Of a stretch of 14,623 nucleotides of DNA, positions 6,645 to 12,512 are shown piece after piece. Each line of letters starts with the position of its first letter. The first letter of the stretch is position 1. Source of the DNA: an uncultured Bacilli bacterium (GTDB taxonomy: Bacteria; Bacillota_I; Bacilli_A; RFN20; CAG-826); contig CAJOQN010000024.1 of NCBI GenBank assembly GCA_905236535.1, positions 1 through 14,623 on the forward strand, read 5' to 3'. Under the pieces are notes generated by a model. That model saw only the letters and a list, made by a program, of their open reading frames with translations. It had not been told where the DNA came from and did no database searches. A program made the translations under genes and the position numbers.

Positions 6645-6992
6645 TTAAAGAATTTCTTTAATACGAGCAGATTTTCCAGAACGTTTGCGGATGTAGGTAA
6701 TCTTGTTTCTACGAACCTTACCTTTTCTAATAACTGCAATAGCAGCGATAGATGGGGAATGAACTGGGAATGTTCTCTCAACACCGATACCAGATGAGAC
6801 TTTACGGACAGTGAATGTCTCAGAGACACCACCACCACGTCTTGAAATGACAACACCTTCGAAGTTTTGAATTCTTTGTTTGTTACCTTCGATAATTCTG
6901 ACAGAGACTCTGACAGTGTCACCGGATTTGAATTCTGGGAGGTCGGTACGTAATTGAGAAGCAGTAATTTCATTAACTAAATTATTGTTCAT
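6645..6992 (-). CDS. rplS: 50S ribosomal protein L19
   Basis: Large-subunit protein L19, located at the 30S-50S interface. From the ATG at 6992 it is 115 aa, exactly the usual family length. Typical segments are FKSGDTVRVSVRIIEGNKQR (21-40), IQNFEGVVISRRGGG (41-55), SETFTVRKVSSGIGVERTFP (57-76), and the basic end VRRNKITYIRKRSGKSARIKE. A longer in-frame reading using TTG at 7007 is rejected, because GGAGG at 7001-7005 sits 8 nt before the 6992 ATG and would itself be translated. In B. subtilis rplS follows trmD in one operon. Here trmD has been turned round, and rplS has its own promoter, leader and terminator, so it is monocistronic. Confidence 0.97.
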   Translation of the reverse strand: MNNNLVNEITASQLRTDLPEFKSGDTVRVSVRIIEGNKQRIQNFEGVVISRRGGGVSETFTVRKVSSGIGVERTFPVHSPSIAAIAVIRKGKVRRNKITYIRKRSGKSARIKEIL

Positions 6993-7075
6993 GCTTTTGT
7001 CCTCCAATCATTAATGTTCTCTTGGTGTTCATTCTCAATTTTGACAGCGGAGCACCCGTAGCGTTTAAACACGCT
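6993..7075 (-). promoter_or_regulatory. Leader of rplS, candidate L19 autoregulatory RNA
   Basis: About 80 nt of untranslated RNA precede rplS. On the minus strand it can form AGCGT/ACGCT (arms 7071-7075 and 7060-7064, loop GTTTAA) and a longer-range GGTG/CACC pairing (7053-7056 with 7024-7027) before the GGAGG site. An L19 leader RNA upstream of rplS is a known family in low-GC Gram-positives. I cannot confirm that this sequence fits that family's consensus; position and length are the main support. Confidence 0.35.
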
Positions 7076-7077
7076 TA

Positions 7078-7109
7078 ATTATATTAACAATACTCTTTTA
7101 CTTATGCAA
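7078..7109 (-). promoter_or_regulatory. Predicted rplS promoter
   Basis: Two overlapping readings exist on the minus strand. One is a perfect TATAAT (7078-7083) with a poor -35. The other is TTGCAT (7104-7109), a 17-nt spacer and TAATAT (7081-7086). Either places the start near 7071-7075. The promoter is divergent from the rpsP promoter in the 216-bp gap 6993-7208, which holds no gene. Confidence 0.5.
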
Positions 7110-7152
7110 CAGGAAATTTAAGGAAATATTTATAAGTGTAAAGCAAAAATGC

Positions 7153-7181
7153 TTGACACACTTAATTATATTAATTATTAT
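7153..7181 (+). promoter_or_regulatory. rpsP promoter
   Basis: Consensus -35 TTGACA (7153-7158), a 17-nt spacer and -10 TATTAT (7176-7181, 5/6). The predicted start is near 7188, giving a leader of about 20 nt with the AGGAGGA site at 7194-7200. A small inverted repeat, AAGCA-AAAA-TGCTT (7141-7154), overlaps the upstream edge of the -35 box. Confidence 0.75.
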
Positions 7182-7208
7182 TACAATGCTTCCAGGAGGA
7201 AAAATATT

Positions 7209-7484
7209 ATGGCAGTCAAAATTAGATTAACAAGAATTGGTCGTCACAAGGATCCATTCTATAGAATCGTCGCTGCGGATTCCAGATTCGCTCGTGATGG
7301 TCGTTACATTGAACAAATCGGTTACTTCGATCCTAACAAAGGTGTTGAAAACGCTGTTATCGATGAAGAATTAGCCCTCGCTTGGTTAGAAAAAGGCGCT
7401 CAACCATCCGACACCGTCAAATCCATCTTCAGCCGTAAGGGCTTAATGGCCAAAGTTGCTGAAAACAAGAAAAAAGGAGAATAA
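7209..7484 (+). CDS. rpsP: 30S ribosomal protein S16
   Basis: Small-subunit protein S16, needed for efficient 30S assembly. It is 91 aa, the normal length, with the family start MAVKIRLTRIGRHKDPFYRI, then VAADSRFARDGRYIEQIGYF and the helix AWLEKGAQPSDTVKSIF. The ATG at 7209 was chosen because AGGAGGA at 7194-7200 lies 8 nt upstream; the in-frame ATG at 7149 would start before the promoter's own transcription start. Many codons end in C (ATC, GTC, TTC), as expected of a highly expressed gene in an AT-rich genome. It opens the plus-strand block rpsP-khpA-rimM-trmD and probably forms the main transcript with khpA, because a terminator hairpin follows khpA. Confidence 0.98.
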   Translation: MAVKIRLTRIGRHKDPFYRIVAADSRFARDGRYIEQIGYFDPNKGVENAVIDEELALAWLEKGAQPSDTVKSIFSRKGLMAKVAENKKKGE

Positions 7485-7486
7485 TT

Positions 7487-7744
7487 ATGGATTACAAAAC
7501 AATTATCCATGCTATTGTGGATTCGATTGTGGAACATCCAGATTCAATCTTAATTCGCGAAACTGTTGAAAGCGAAAAAGATATCTCTATTATCGTCTGT
7601 GCCGAAAAAGATGACACCGCTCGTTTAATTGGAAGAAAAGGCATCATCGCCAACTCCATTAGAGAAATGGTCTCTGTCGCTGGCAAAACCGAAAACAAGA
7701 GAATTCACCTCAAATTTGAATCATTCGAAGGCGAAGAGGAATAA
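7487..7744 (+). CDS. khpA: RNA-binding KH-domain protein KhpA (YlqC)
   Basis: Small single-KH-domain RNA-binding protein of 85 aa. The KH signature GRKG with its flanking helix (IGRKGIIANSIREMV, from residue 48) is clear, followed by the third strand KRIHLKF and a short acidic tail (EGEEE). In pneumococcus and related bacteria KhpA works with KhpB and influences cell length and division; that role is family knowledge and is not shown here. Position between rpsP and rimM is the conserved place for this gene in Bacillota. The ATG is 2 nt after the rpsP stop, with AAAGGAGA inside the end of rpsP as its ribosome-binding site, so the two are cotranscribed. Its stop codon sits in the loop of a terminator-like hairpin. 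Confidence 0.93.
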   Translation: MDYKTIIHAIVDSIVEHPDSILIRETVESEKDISIIVCAEKDDTARLIGRKGIIANSIREMVSVAGKTENKRIHLKFESFEGEEE

Positions 7745-7758
7745 ATTTTCCTCTTTTT
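7734..7758 (+). terminator. Terminator-like hairpin after khpA
   Basis: AAGAGGAA (7734-7741), loop TAAATT and TTCCTCTT (7748-7755) form a perfect 8-bp stem running into TTTTT (7754-7758). The khpA stop codon (7742-7744) is in the loop. It would cut or reduce transcription between khpA and rimM, so ribosomal protein output need not equal RimM/TrmD output. A ribosome terminating at khpA would cover the stem, so its efficiency may depend on khpA translation. Confidence 0.6.
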
Positions 7759-7762
7759 CTTA

Positions 7763-7768
7763 TATAAT
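7763..7768 (+). promoter_or_regulatory. Possible rimM -10 box
   Basis: A perfect TATAAT lies 10 nt before the rimM ATG, directly after the khpA terminator hairpin. No convincing -35 box is present at 16-18 nt. If used, transcription would begin about 3-4 nt before the ATG, giving a nearly leaderless rimM-trmD mRNA. Confidence 0.35.
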
Positions 7769-7778
7769 TAAGATAGGT

Positions 7779-8285
7779 ATGGAATTTGTTAAATTAGGTC
7801 ACATTATTGATTCATTTAAATTAGATGGAACATTCAAAGTAGTGAGTTCTACTGATTTTGCGTCTCTCCGTTATAAAAAGGGAAATACCATCTATCTTCA
7901 AAAGAACAATTCAGAGCCCCTTCCTTTAACCATTGAAAAATACCATAACAATGGGAAGCTCGATTTTGTCAAAACCAAAGAGATCAATGTCAAAGAAGAC
8001 GCTGAATTATATATTGGCTATGAAATTCTATTTAACAAAGATGAAGCGGATATTCCTGAAGGCTATTATCGTTATGATGATTTAATGGGTTTAAAAGTTT
8101 TTAATGAAAACAATAAAGAGATGGGAATAATTATTGAAGTTAAAGAGTTCCCTGCCCAAGTAACTTTAAAAGTGAAATCTATTAAAGATAATGAATTCTA
8201 TGTTCCGTTTGTCCCATTCTTTATAAAGGATGTCGATTTAAAAAATCAAAAAATTGTAATCCATGAAATAGGGGGAATGCTATGA
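7779..8285 (+). CDS. rimM: 16S rRNA processing protein RimM
   Basis: RimM is a 30S maturation factor that binds S19 and helps shape the 16S 3' domain. It is 168 aa, the family length. The N-terminal beta-barrel is about residues 1-85 (VKLGHIIDSF...LDGTFKV) and the C-terminal PRC-barrel about 95-168 (YYRYDDLMGLKVF, then KDVDLKNQKIVIHEIGGML). The sequence is divergent: the usual HGxxG near the N-terminus reads FKLDG. The identification rests on the RimM-like ends plus its position directly before trmD. An upstream in-frame extension to 7629 is rejected because it lies inside khpA. Ribosome binding at 7779 is weak (AGATAGGT). The stop overlaps the trmD start by 4 nt (ATGA). Confidence 0.9.
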   Translation: MEFVKLGHIIDSFKLDGTFKVVSSTDFASLRYKKGNTIYLQKNNSEPLPLTIEKYHNNGKLDFVKTKEINVKEDAELYIGYEILFNKDEADIPEGYYRYDDLMGLKVFNENNKEMGIIIEVKEFPAQVTLKVKSIKDNEFYVPFVPFFIKDVDLKNQKIVIHEIGGML

Positions 8286-9061
8286 AGATAACAATCCTCA
8301 CTCTCTTCCCAGAAATGTTTGAGGGAATTTTCTCAAATTCAATAATTAAACGGGCTATTGCCAAGGAAATTGTTGAAATTAAGGTCGTTAATATTAGAGA
8401 TTACACTCTTGATAAATATGGTCGTGTCGATACTCCACCAGTAGGCGGAGGAGCTGGTTTAATTATGAAATGTCAGCCAATCGTTGATGCTTTAAAAGCT
8501 AACTCCACACCTCAAACACATAAGATTCTTCTTTCACCCAGAGGAAGAACGTATAATCAACAAATTGCGCATGAATATACCAAAAAAGAAGAAATTCTTT
8601 TACTTTGTGGTCACTACGAAGGAATTGACGAAAGAGTAAATAGTTATGTCGATGAATTGGTGTCAATTGGTGATTACATTCTCACCGGTGGAGAAATTGG
8701 AGCGATGGCGATTACTGATTCCATTGTTAGACTTCTCGACGGGGCTATTGCAGATGATTCAATCGTTGAGGAATCGTTTGAAAATTTATTATTAGAATAT
8801 CCTCAATACACAGAGCCTTATAACTTTGAGGGGCATAAGATTCCTGAAATTCTTTATTCGGGTAATCATGAAGCCATTAAAAAATATCGTCAAAAACAAT
8901 CTCTTAAAATTACAAGAGACTGTCGAAAAGATTTATTTGATAAATACCCATTAACTAAGCAGGATAAAAAACTTCTTAAAGAACTTGATGAAGGCATTAA
9001 AGAAAGCGAATGGGAAATCAAAGCCAAAGAAAAAGGCAAAAAATTTATGAAAGAAAAGTGA
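8282..9061 (+). CDS. trmD: tRNA (guanine-37-N1)-methyltransferase
   Basis: TrmD methylates G37 next to the anticodon using S-adenosylmethionine and so prevents +1 frameshifting. It is a 259-aa SPOUT-family enzyme with a trefoil knot. Motifs: GGGAGL (55-60), LLSPRGR (83-89), LCGHYEGIDERV (108-119), SIGDYILTGGE (128-138), LEYPQYTEP (171-179) and YSGNH (192-196). R150 aligns with the essential Arg154 of E. coli. The catalytic Asp169 of the conserved DSF aligns with E164 here (EESF), YTRP reads YTEP, and DDxPYGGG reads DTPPVGGG. The rest of the protein is intact, so the gene looks functional but divergent. It starts inside the rimM stop, with GGGGG at 8271-8275 as ribosome-binding site, and ends in a hairpin shared with ffh. 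Confidence 0.95.
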   Translation: MKITILTLFPEMFEGIFSNSIIKRAIAKEIVEIKVVNIRDYTLDKYGRVDTPPVGGGAGLIMKCQPIVDALKANSTPQTHKILLSPRGRTYNQQIAHEYTKKEEILLLCGHYEGIDERVNSYVDELVSIGDYILTGGEIGAMAITDSIVRLLDGAIADDSIVEESFENLLLEYPQYTEPYNFEGHKIPEILYSGNHEAIKKYRQKQSLKITRDCRKDLFDKYPLTKQDKKLLKELDEGIKESEWEIKAKEKGKKFMKEK

Positions 9062-9080
9062 TGCTTTGCATCACTTTTTT
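9054..9080. terminator. Bidirectional terminator between trmD and ffh
   Basis: AAAAGTGATGC (9054-9064), loop TTT and GCATCACTTTT (9068-9078) form a perfect 11-bp stem. It is flanked by A-rich sequence on the left and T-rich on the right, so it works in both directions. The trmD stop (9059-9061) is inside the left arm and the ffh stop (9079-9081) abuts the right arm. Only 17 bp separate the two stop codons. Confidence 0.85.
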
Positions 9081-10431
9081 ATCTAAATCCACCCATACCA
9101 GGGAATCCACCTGGAGGCATTCTACCGCTTTTACGATAGCTCTCCATTTGTTTCATCGCTTCTTTCATTTGCTCGTATTTCTTCAGCATAGAATTAATTT
9201 GAGTGAGGTTTGTTCCACTACCACGAGCAATTCTATTTTTTCTTGAATATTTCAAGATGTCAGGGTTGCGTCTTTCTTCAATGGTCATAGAGTTAACAAT
9301 AGTTTCAAACAGTTTCATTTGCTTTTCAGCAGCTTCGGTTTGTTCTGGGGTAACTTTTGGCATACCTGGAATTAATTTCATAAGTCCACCTAATGAACCA
9401 AGTTTTTGAATCTGTTTCATTTGAGAGATCATGTCCTCTAAATCAAACTTACCTTTGGCCATTTTATTAGCCGCTTTTTTCATCTCTTTCTCATCAAGTT
9501 CCTGTTGAGCCTTTTCAACAAGAGTCATGACATCACCCATTCCAAGAATGCGGTCCGCCATACGATCAGGATAGAAAATATCTAAGTCCGTAAGTTTTTC
9601 ACCAACACCAGAGAACTTGATAGGAACTCCAGTCATATGTTTAATTGATAAAGCAGCACCGCCACGAGCATCGCCATCAAGTTTAGACATAACTGCCCCA
9701 GTAAGAGTAAGTTGAGCGTTAAATGTTGTCGCAACATTAACCGCATCTTGACCAGACATTGCATCTACTAATAAAAGAATTTCATCGGGCTCAACCTCGT
9801 TTTTAATATTATTAAGTTCTTTCATTAATGGTTCATCAATTTGTAAACGACCAGCGGTATCGATAATCAAAACATCATAATGGTCATTATAAGCTTTTTC
9901 TTTAGCTTTCTTTGCAATCACTACTGGTGAAACATTACTGCCCATATTGACAATATCAACACCGACTTGTTTTGCAATTTGATCCAATTGATCAATAGCA
10001 GCAGGTCTATAAACATCCCCAGCAGCAAGAAGAACTTTTTTATGAAGTTTGTTTTTCATTAAAAAAGCTAACTTACCAGCAGTTGTGGTTTTACCAGAAC
10101 CTTGAAGACCTACAAGCATAATAATTGTGGGTTTATTATTTTGGTAATGAAGTTCGCTATCGGTTGAACCCAAAAGAGTCACTAATTCTTCGTGAACAAT
10201 CTTCACTAACATTTGGCTAGGATTAAGCTTTAATAAAACTTCTTGGCCAATAGCTTTTTCTTTAATGTTATTAGTGAATTCTTTTACAACTTTATAGTTA
10301 ACATCAGCTTCTAAAAGAGCAATACGGATTTCTTTTAACATCGAATCCATATTTTGCTCAGTAAGACGAGCTTGCCCTCTCATCTTTTTAAAAATTGAGG
10401 ATAATTTATCAGTTAATGATTCAAACGCCAT
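9079..10431 (-). CDS. ffh: Signal recognition particle protein Ffh (SRP54)
   Basis: GTPase of the signal recognition particle; it binds 4.5S/6S RNA and signal sequences emerging from ribosomes and hands them to FtsY. It is 450 aa (B. subtilis 446). The N domain (about 1-95) precedes the G domain with P-loop GLQGSGKT (108-115), GDVYRPAA (138-145), DTAGR (191-195) and G4 SKLDGD (249-254, Ser replacing the usual Thr). The C-terminal M domain (about 320-450) is Met-rich with GKFDLEDMISQMKQI and SMLKKYEQMKEAMKQM, and ends in a Gly/Met/Phe-rich tail (PPGGFPGMGGFR). The ATG overlaps the ylxM stop by one base (TAATG), indicating translational coupling. It is the last gene of rnc-ftsY-ylxM-ffh and shares a terminator with trmD. 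Confidence 0.98.
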   Translation of the reverse strand: MAFESLTDKLSSIFKKMRGQARLTEQNMDSMLKEIRIALLEADVNYKVVKEFTNNIKEKAIGQEVLLKLNPSQMLVKIVHEELVTLLGSTDSELHYQNNKPTIIMLVGLQGSGKTTTAGKLAFLMKNKLHKKVLLAAGDVYRPAAIDQLDQIAKQVGVDIVNMGSNVSPVVIAKKAKEKAYNDHYDVLIIDTAGRLQIDEPLMKELNNIKNEVEPDEILLLVDAMSGQDAVNVATTFNAQLTLTGAVMSKLDGDARGGAALSIKHMTGVPIKFSGVGEKLTDLDIFYPDRMADRILGMGDVMTLVEKAQQELDEKEMKKAANKMAKGKFDLEDMISQMKQIQKLGSLGGLMKLIPGMPKVTPEQTEAAEKQMKLFETIVNSMTIEERRNPDILKYSRKNRIARGSGTNLTQINSMLKKYEQMKEAMKQMESYRKSGRMPPGGFPGMGGFR

Positions 10432-10766
10432 TATTCAATAACCTTTCTAATTTCATCAATTAATTGGAGTCTTTTGTTTTCATTAGACTCATCTTCTAAT
10501 TGATTCAATAAATCTAAAACTTTCTTATTTTTATAGGAGATTTGGAGAGTATTTTCAAAATTTTCAATCTTTTTATTACCTTTTTTTAGAGCGTCTTCCA
10601 CTGCCGCGCGAGAAATATTTCGATTCTCACTAATCTCTGATATGGAAAGATTAAGCTCATAATAATCAGAAAGAATTTCTTTTTGAGTGTTGGTTAAAAG
10701 TTCTCCATAAATATTTAGGAGTTTATTCATCAAAATCACTTTTTCTAAATTGTCTAAATTATTCAT
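10431..10766 (-). CDS. ylxM: YlxM/p13-like SRP-associated protein
   Basis: Small helix-turn-helix protein of 111 aa, like B. subtilis YlxM (110 aa). The family resembles region 4 of sigma-70 (SISEISENRNISRAAVEDALKKG, about residues 55-77) and is found beside ffh and ftsY. In streptococci YlxM was reported to modulate SRP and FtsY activity. The C-terminal part is Lys/Glu/Leu-rich and probably helical. The start overlaps the end of ftsY by 8 nt (ATGAATAA) and the stop overlaps the ffh start by 1 nt, so all three are cotranscribed and coupled. No good Shine-Dalgarno is visible. The assignment rests on length, the helix-turn-helix and this diagnostic position. Confidence 0.9.
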   Translation of the reverse strand: MNNLDNLEKVILMNKLLNIYGELLTNTQKEILSDYYELNLSISEISENRNISRAAVEDALKKGNKKIENFENTLQISYKNKKVLDLLNQLEDESNENKRLQLIDEIRKVIE

Positions 10767-11730
10767 TTGCTACACAAAGTCCGTATAAATATTTATCGAG
10801 ATCGAATTCCATTAAGTCATCCATCTTTTCGCCTAATCCAATAAAGCGAACCGGCACTCCTAATTCATCTCTAATTGCAAGGATGATACCACCTTTTGAA
10901 GTCCCATCCATTTTAGTAACAACAACACCTGTTAAAGGGGTGACTTCCGCAAAAGCTTTGGCTTGAACGACACCATTTTGTCCGGTGGTCGCATCAATAA
11001 CTAAGAATGTTTCATGAGGAGCATTAAGAATCTCTTTGCTCATCACACGTTTAATCTTAGAAAGTTCTGCCATTAAGTTAGCCTTGGTCTGAAGTCTTCC
11101 CGCGGTGTCCACTATTACTAAATCAACATTTTGTTTTATGGCTTCTCTCACTCCATCAAAAGCCACACTTGCAGGATCTGCTTCACTAGGTCCAGTGACA
11201 ATTGGAATATTTAATCGATTAGCCCAAACAGTAAGTTGCTCAATAGCCCCCGCTCTAAATGTATCACCAGCGACAAGCATCACTTTCTTTCCTTGATTGA
11301 TATAGCGATTTGCTAATTTAGCAATGGTCGTGGTTTTACCAACTCCATTAACACCCACTACTAATAGAACTGTAGGACTACCTTCTTGAAATCTTACTTC
11401 GTTAACAATATCGCCTTTGGAAGCATACCCCACAAACATCTTATCAACAAGAATCTCGTTAATCGTTTGGGGATCAGTAATCTTTTCTTCCTTACTCTTT
11501 TCTAAGACCTCATCAATGATTTGGAGAGTTAAAGAAATACCAACATCTGATTCAATAAGGATTTGTTCTAATTCTTCAAAATATGATTCGTTAACAGCCT
11601 TATATCTCTTAGAAAGATTCACTAATTTACTAGAAAAGTTTTGACGGGATTTTTCCATTCCCTTTTCATACTTTTCAGTTGTTTTATCTTTCTTTTGAAA
11701 TTTATTTTTTAAAAACGAGATAAGTCCCAT
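10759..11730 (-). CDS. ftsY: Signal recognition particle receptor FtsY
   Basis: GTPase receptor for the SRP at the cytoplasmic membrane. It is 323 aa (B. subtilis 329) with a short, basic N-terminal region (1-45, Lys-rich) instead of the long acidic A domain of E. coli, and no membrane helix. The N domain is about 45-115; the G domain has GVNGVGKTT (126-134), GDTFRAGAIEQL (155-166), DTAGR (208-212), TKMDGTSKGG (272-281) and GLGEKMDDL (298-306). The ATG overlaps the rnc stop by one base (TAATG), with GGAAG a few nt upstream. In B. subtilis smc lies between rnc and ftsY; here there is no room for it. Confidence 0.98.
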   Translation of the reverse strand: MGLISFLKNKFQKKDKTTEKYEKGMEKSRQNFSSKLVNLSKRYKAVNESYFEELEQILIESDVGISLTLQIIDEVLEKSKEEKITDPQTINEILVDKMFVGYASKGDIVNEVRFQEGSPTVLLVVGVNGVGKTTTIAKLANRYINQGKKVMLVAGDTFRAGAIEQLTVWANRLNIPIVTGPSEADPASVAFDGVREAIKQNVDLVIVDTAGRLQTKANLMAELSKIKRVMSKEILNAPHETFLVIDATTGQNGVVQAKAFAEVTPLTGVVVTKMDGTSKGGIILAIRDELGVPVRFIGLGEKMDDLMEFDLDKYLYGLCVANE

Positions 11731-12413
11731 TACATACTTCCTTTTTCTAAAGCTGCTTTAGCAGCGGCTTCTTCGGCTTCTTTTTTACTCTTTCCTTTGC
11801 CGTAGGCAATAACCACTCCGTCGAAAGAGACACTAACAGTAAATGTCTTATTGTGAGGTGGTCCTTGTTCATCAACAGTCTTATAGACCACACTATTACG
11901 ATATTCAGCCTGAACTTCTTCTTGAAGTTTAGTCTTATAATCCGTCAAGATATCAAGATTCGCGTGCGTGATATCGTTATAAAGAAATGATTTGATATAA
12001 GAATAAACCCTGCTCATCCCTTGGTCTAAATATATCGCGGCAATAAGTGCTTCGAAGACATCTTCTAAAATCTTATCTGATTCATTAATCTTATCTGGAG
12101 AGATGGAATGCCCAGTTCTAATATAATTAGCAAGATTAATTCTTCTCGCGTAAACCGCTAAAGATTTAGATTTCACAAGATAGCTTCTAAGTTTTGACAT
12201 AAGTCCTTGATCCATGTCTGGATAAATCTTAAAGATTAAATCCGCACAAACATAACCTAAAACCGCATCGCCCATAAATTCTAATCTTTCATAATCATGA
12301 TGTTTGGTGTTTGCATCTGCATTATATGAAGGATGAGTTAACGCTAATGTGTAATAATCAAGTTTTTTAGGTTTGATGTGAATGAGATCAAATAACTCTT
12401 CAATATTATTCAT
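11730..12413 (-). CDS. rnc: Ribonuclease III
   Basis: Double-strand-specific endoribonuclease that processes rRNA precursors and degrades structured mRNA. It is 227 aa (E. coli 226). The catalytic domain carries ERLEFMGDAVLG (42-53) and LEDVFEALIAAIYLD (116-130). E42, E45, D49, D118 and E121 align with the E. coli metal-site residues E38, E41, D45, D114 and E117. The double-stranded RNA-binding domain is about 158-225, ending in GKGKSKKEAEEAAAKAAL. The start at 12413 was chosen over an in-frame ATG at 12440 because AGGAGG at 12420-12425 lies 6 nt upstream and would be translated in the longer form. It heads the operon with ftsY, ylxM and ffh. Confidence 0.97.
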   Translation of the reverse strand: MNNIEELFDLIHIKPKKLDYYTLALTHPSYNADANTKHHDYERLEFMGDAVLGYVCADLIFKIYPDMDQGLMSKLRSYLVKSKSLAVYARRINLANYIRTGHSISPDKINESDKILEDVFEALIAAIYLDQGMSRVYSYIKSFLYNDITHANLDILTDYKTKLQEEVQAEYRNSVVYKTVDEQGPPHNKTFTVSVSFDGVVIAYGKGKSKKEAEEAAAKAALEKGSM

Positions 12414-12431
12414 ACTTTTCCTCCTTTCATT

Positions 12432-12453
12432 AAAAATCACCTTTCCAGGTAAT
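12432..12453 (-). promoter_or_regulatory. Hairpin in the rnc 5' untranslated region
   Basis: On the minus strand ATTACCT (12447-12453), tetraloop GGAA and AGGTGAT (12436-12442) form a 7-bp stem with one G-U pair, capped by a GNRA-type loop and followed by TTTTT. It lies between the predicted transcription start and the AGGAGG of rnc. It could be an attenuator or a processing site; I have no direct evidence for either. Confidence 0.4.
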
Positions 12454-12463
12454 TCATTTTATC

Positions 12464-12469
12464 ATTATA
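12464..12469 (-). promoter_or_regulatory. Possible promoter of the rnc operon (-10 box)
   Basis: A perfect TATAAT on the minus strand, about 50 nt before the rnc ATG. The -35 region at 17 nt is only A-rich, so the match is partial. The 99-bp gap 12414-12512 otherwise holds the rnc hairpin and a weak AAACAAT/ATTGTTT inverted repeat after recG that lacks a T-tract. Confidence 0.45.
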
Positions 12470-12512
12470 TCTAAGTTATAAACAATTTTTATTGTTTGAA
12501 AAGAGATAGAGA

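Noticed and set aside
6584..6973. 129-codon minus-strand ORF overlapping rplS in another frame
   Set aside because: It is out of frame with a clear L19 gene, has a Ser/Leu-biased composition typical of a shadow frame, and has no ribosome-binding site.
7141..7154. AAGCA-AAAA-TGCTT inverted repeat beside the rpsP -35, considered as an operator
   Set aside because: It is only 5 bp per arm, with no second copy and no regulator nearby.
7149..7208. N-terminal extension of rpsP from the ATG at 7149
   Set aside because: It overlaps the promoter, while AGGAGGA fixes the start at 7209 and gives the normal S16 N-terminus.
7629..7778. N-terminal extension of rimM to 7629
   Set aside because: It lies inside khpA in another frame; RimM homology begins after 7779.
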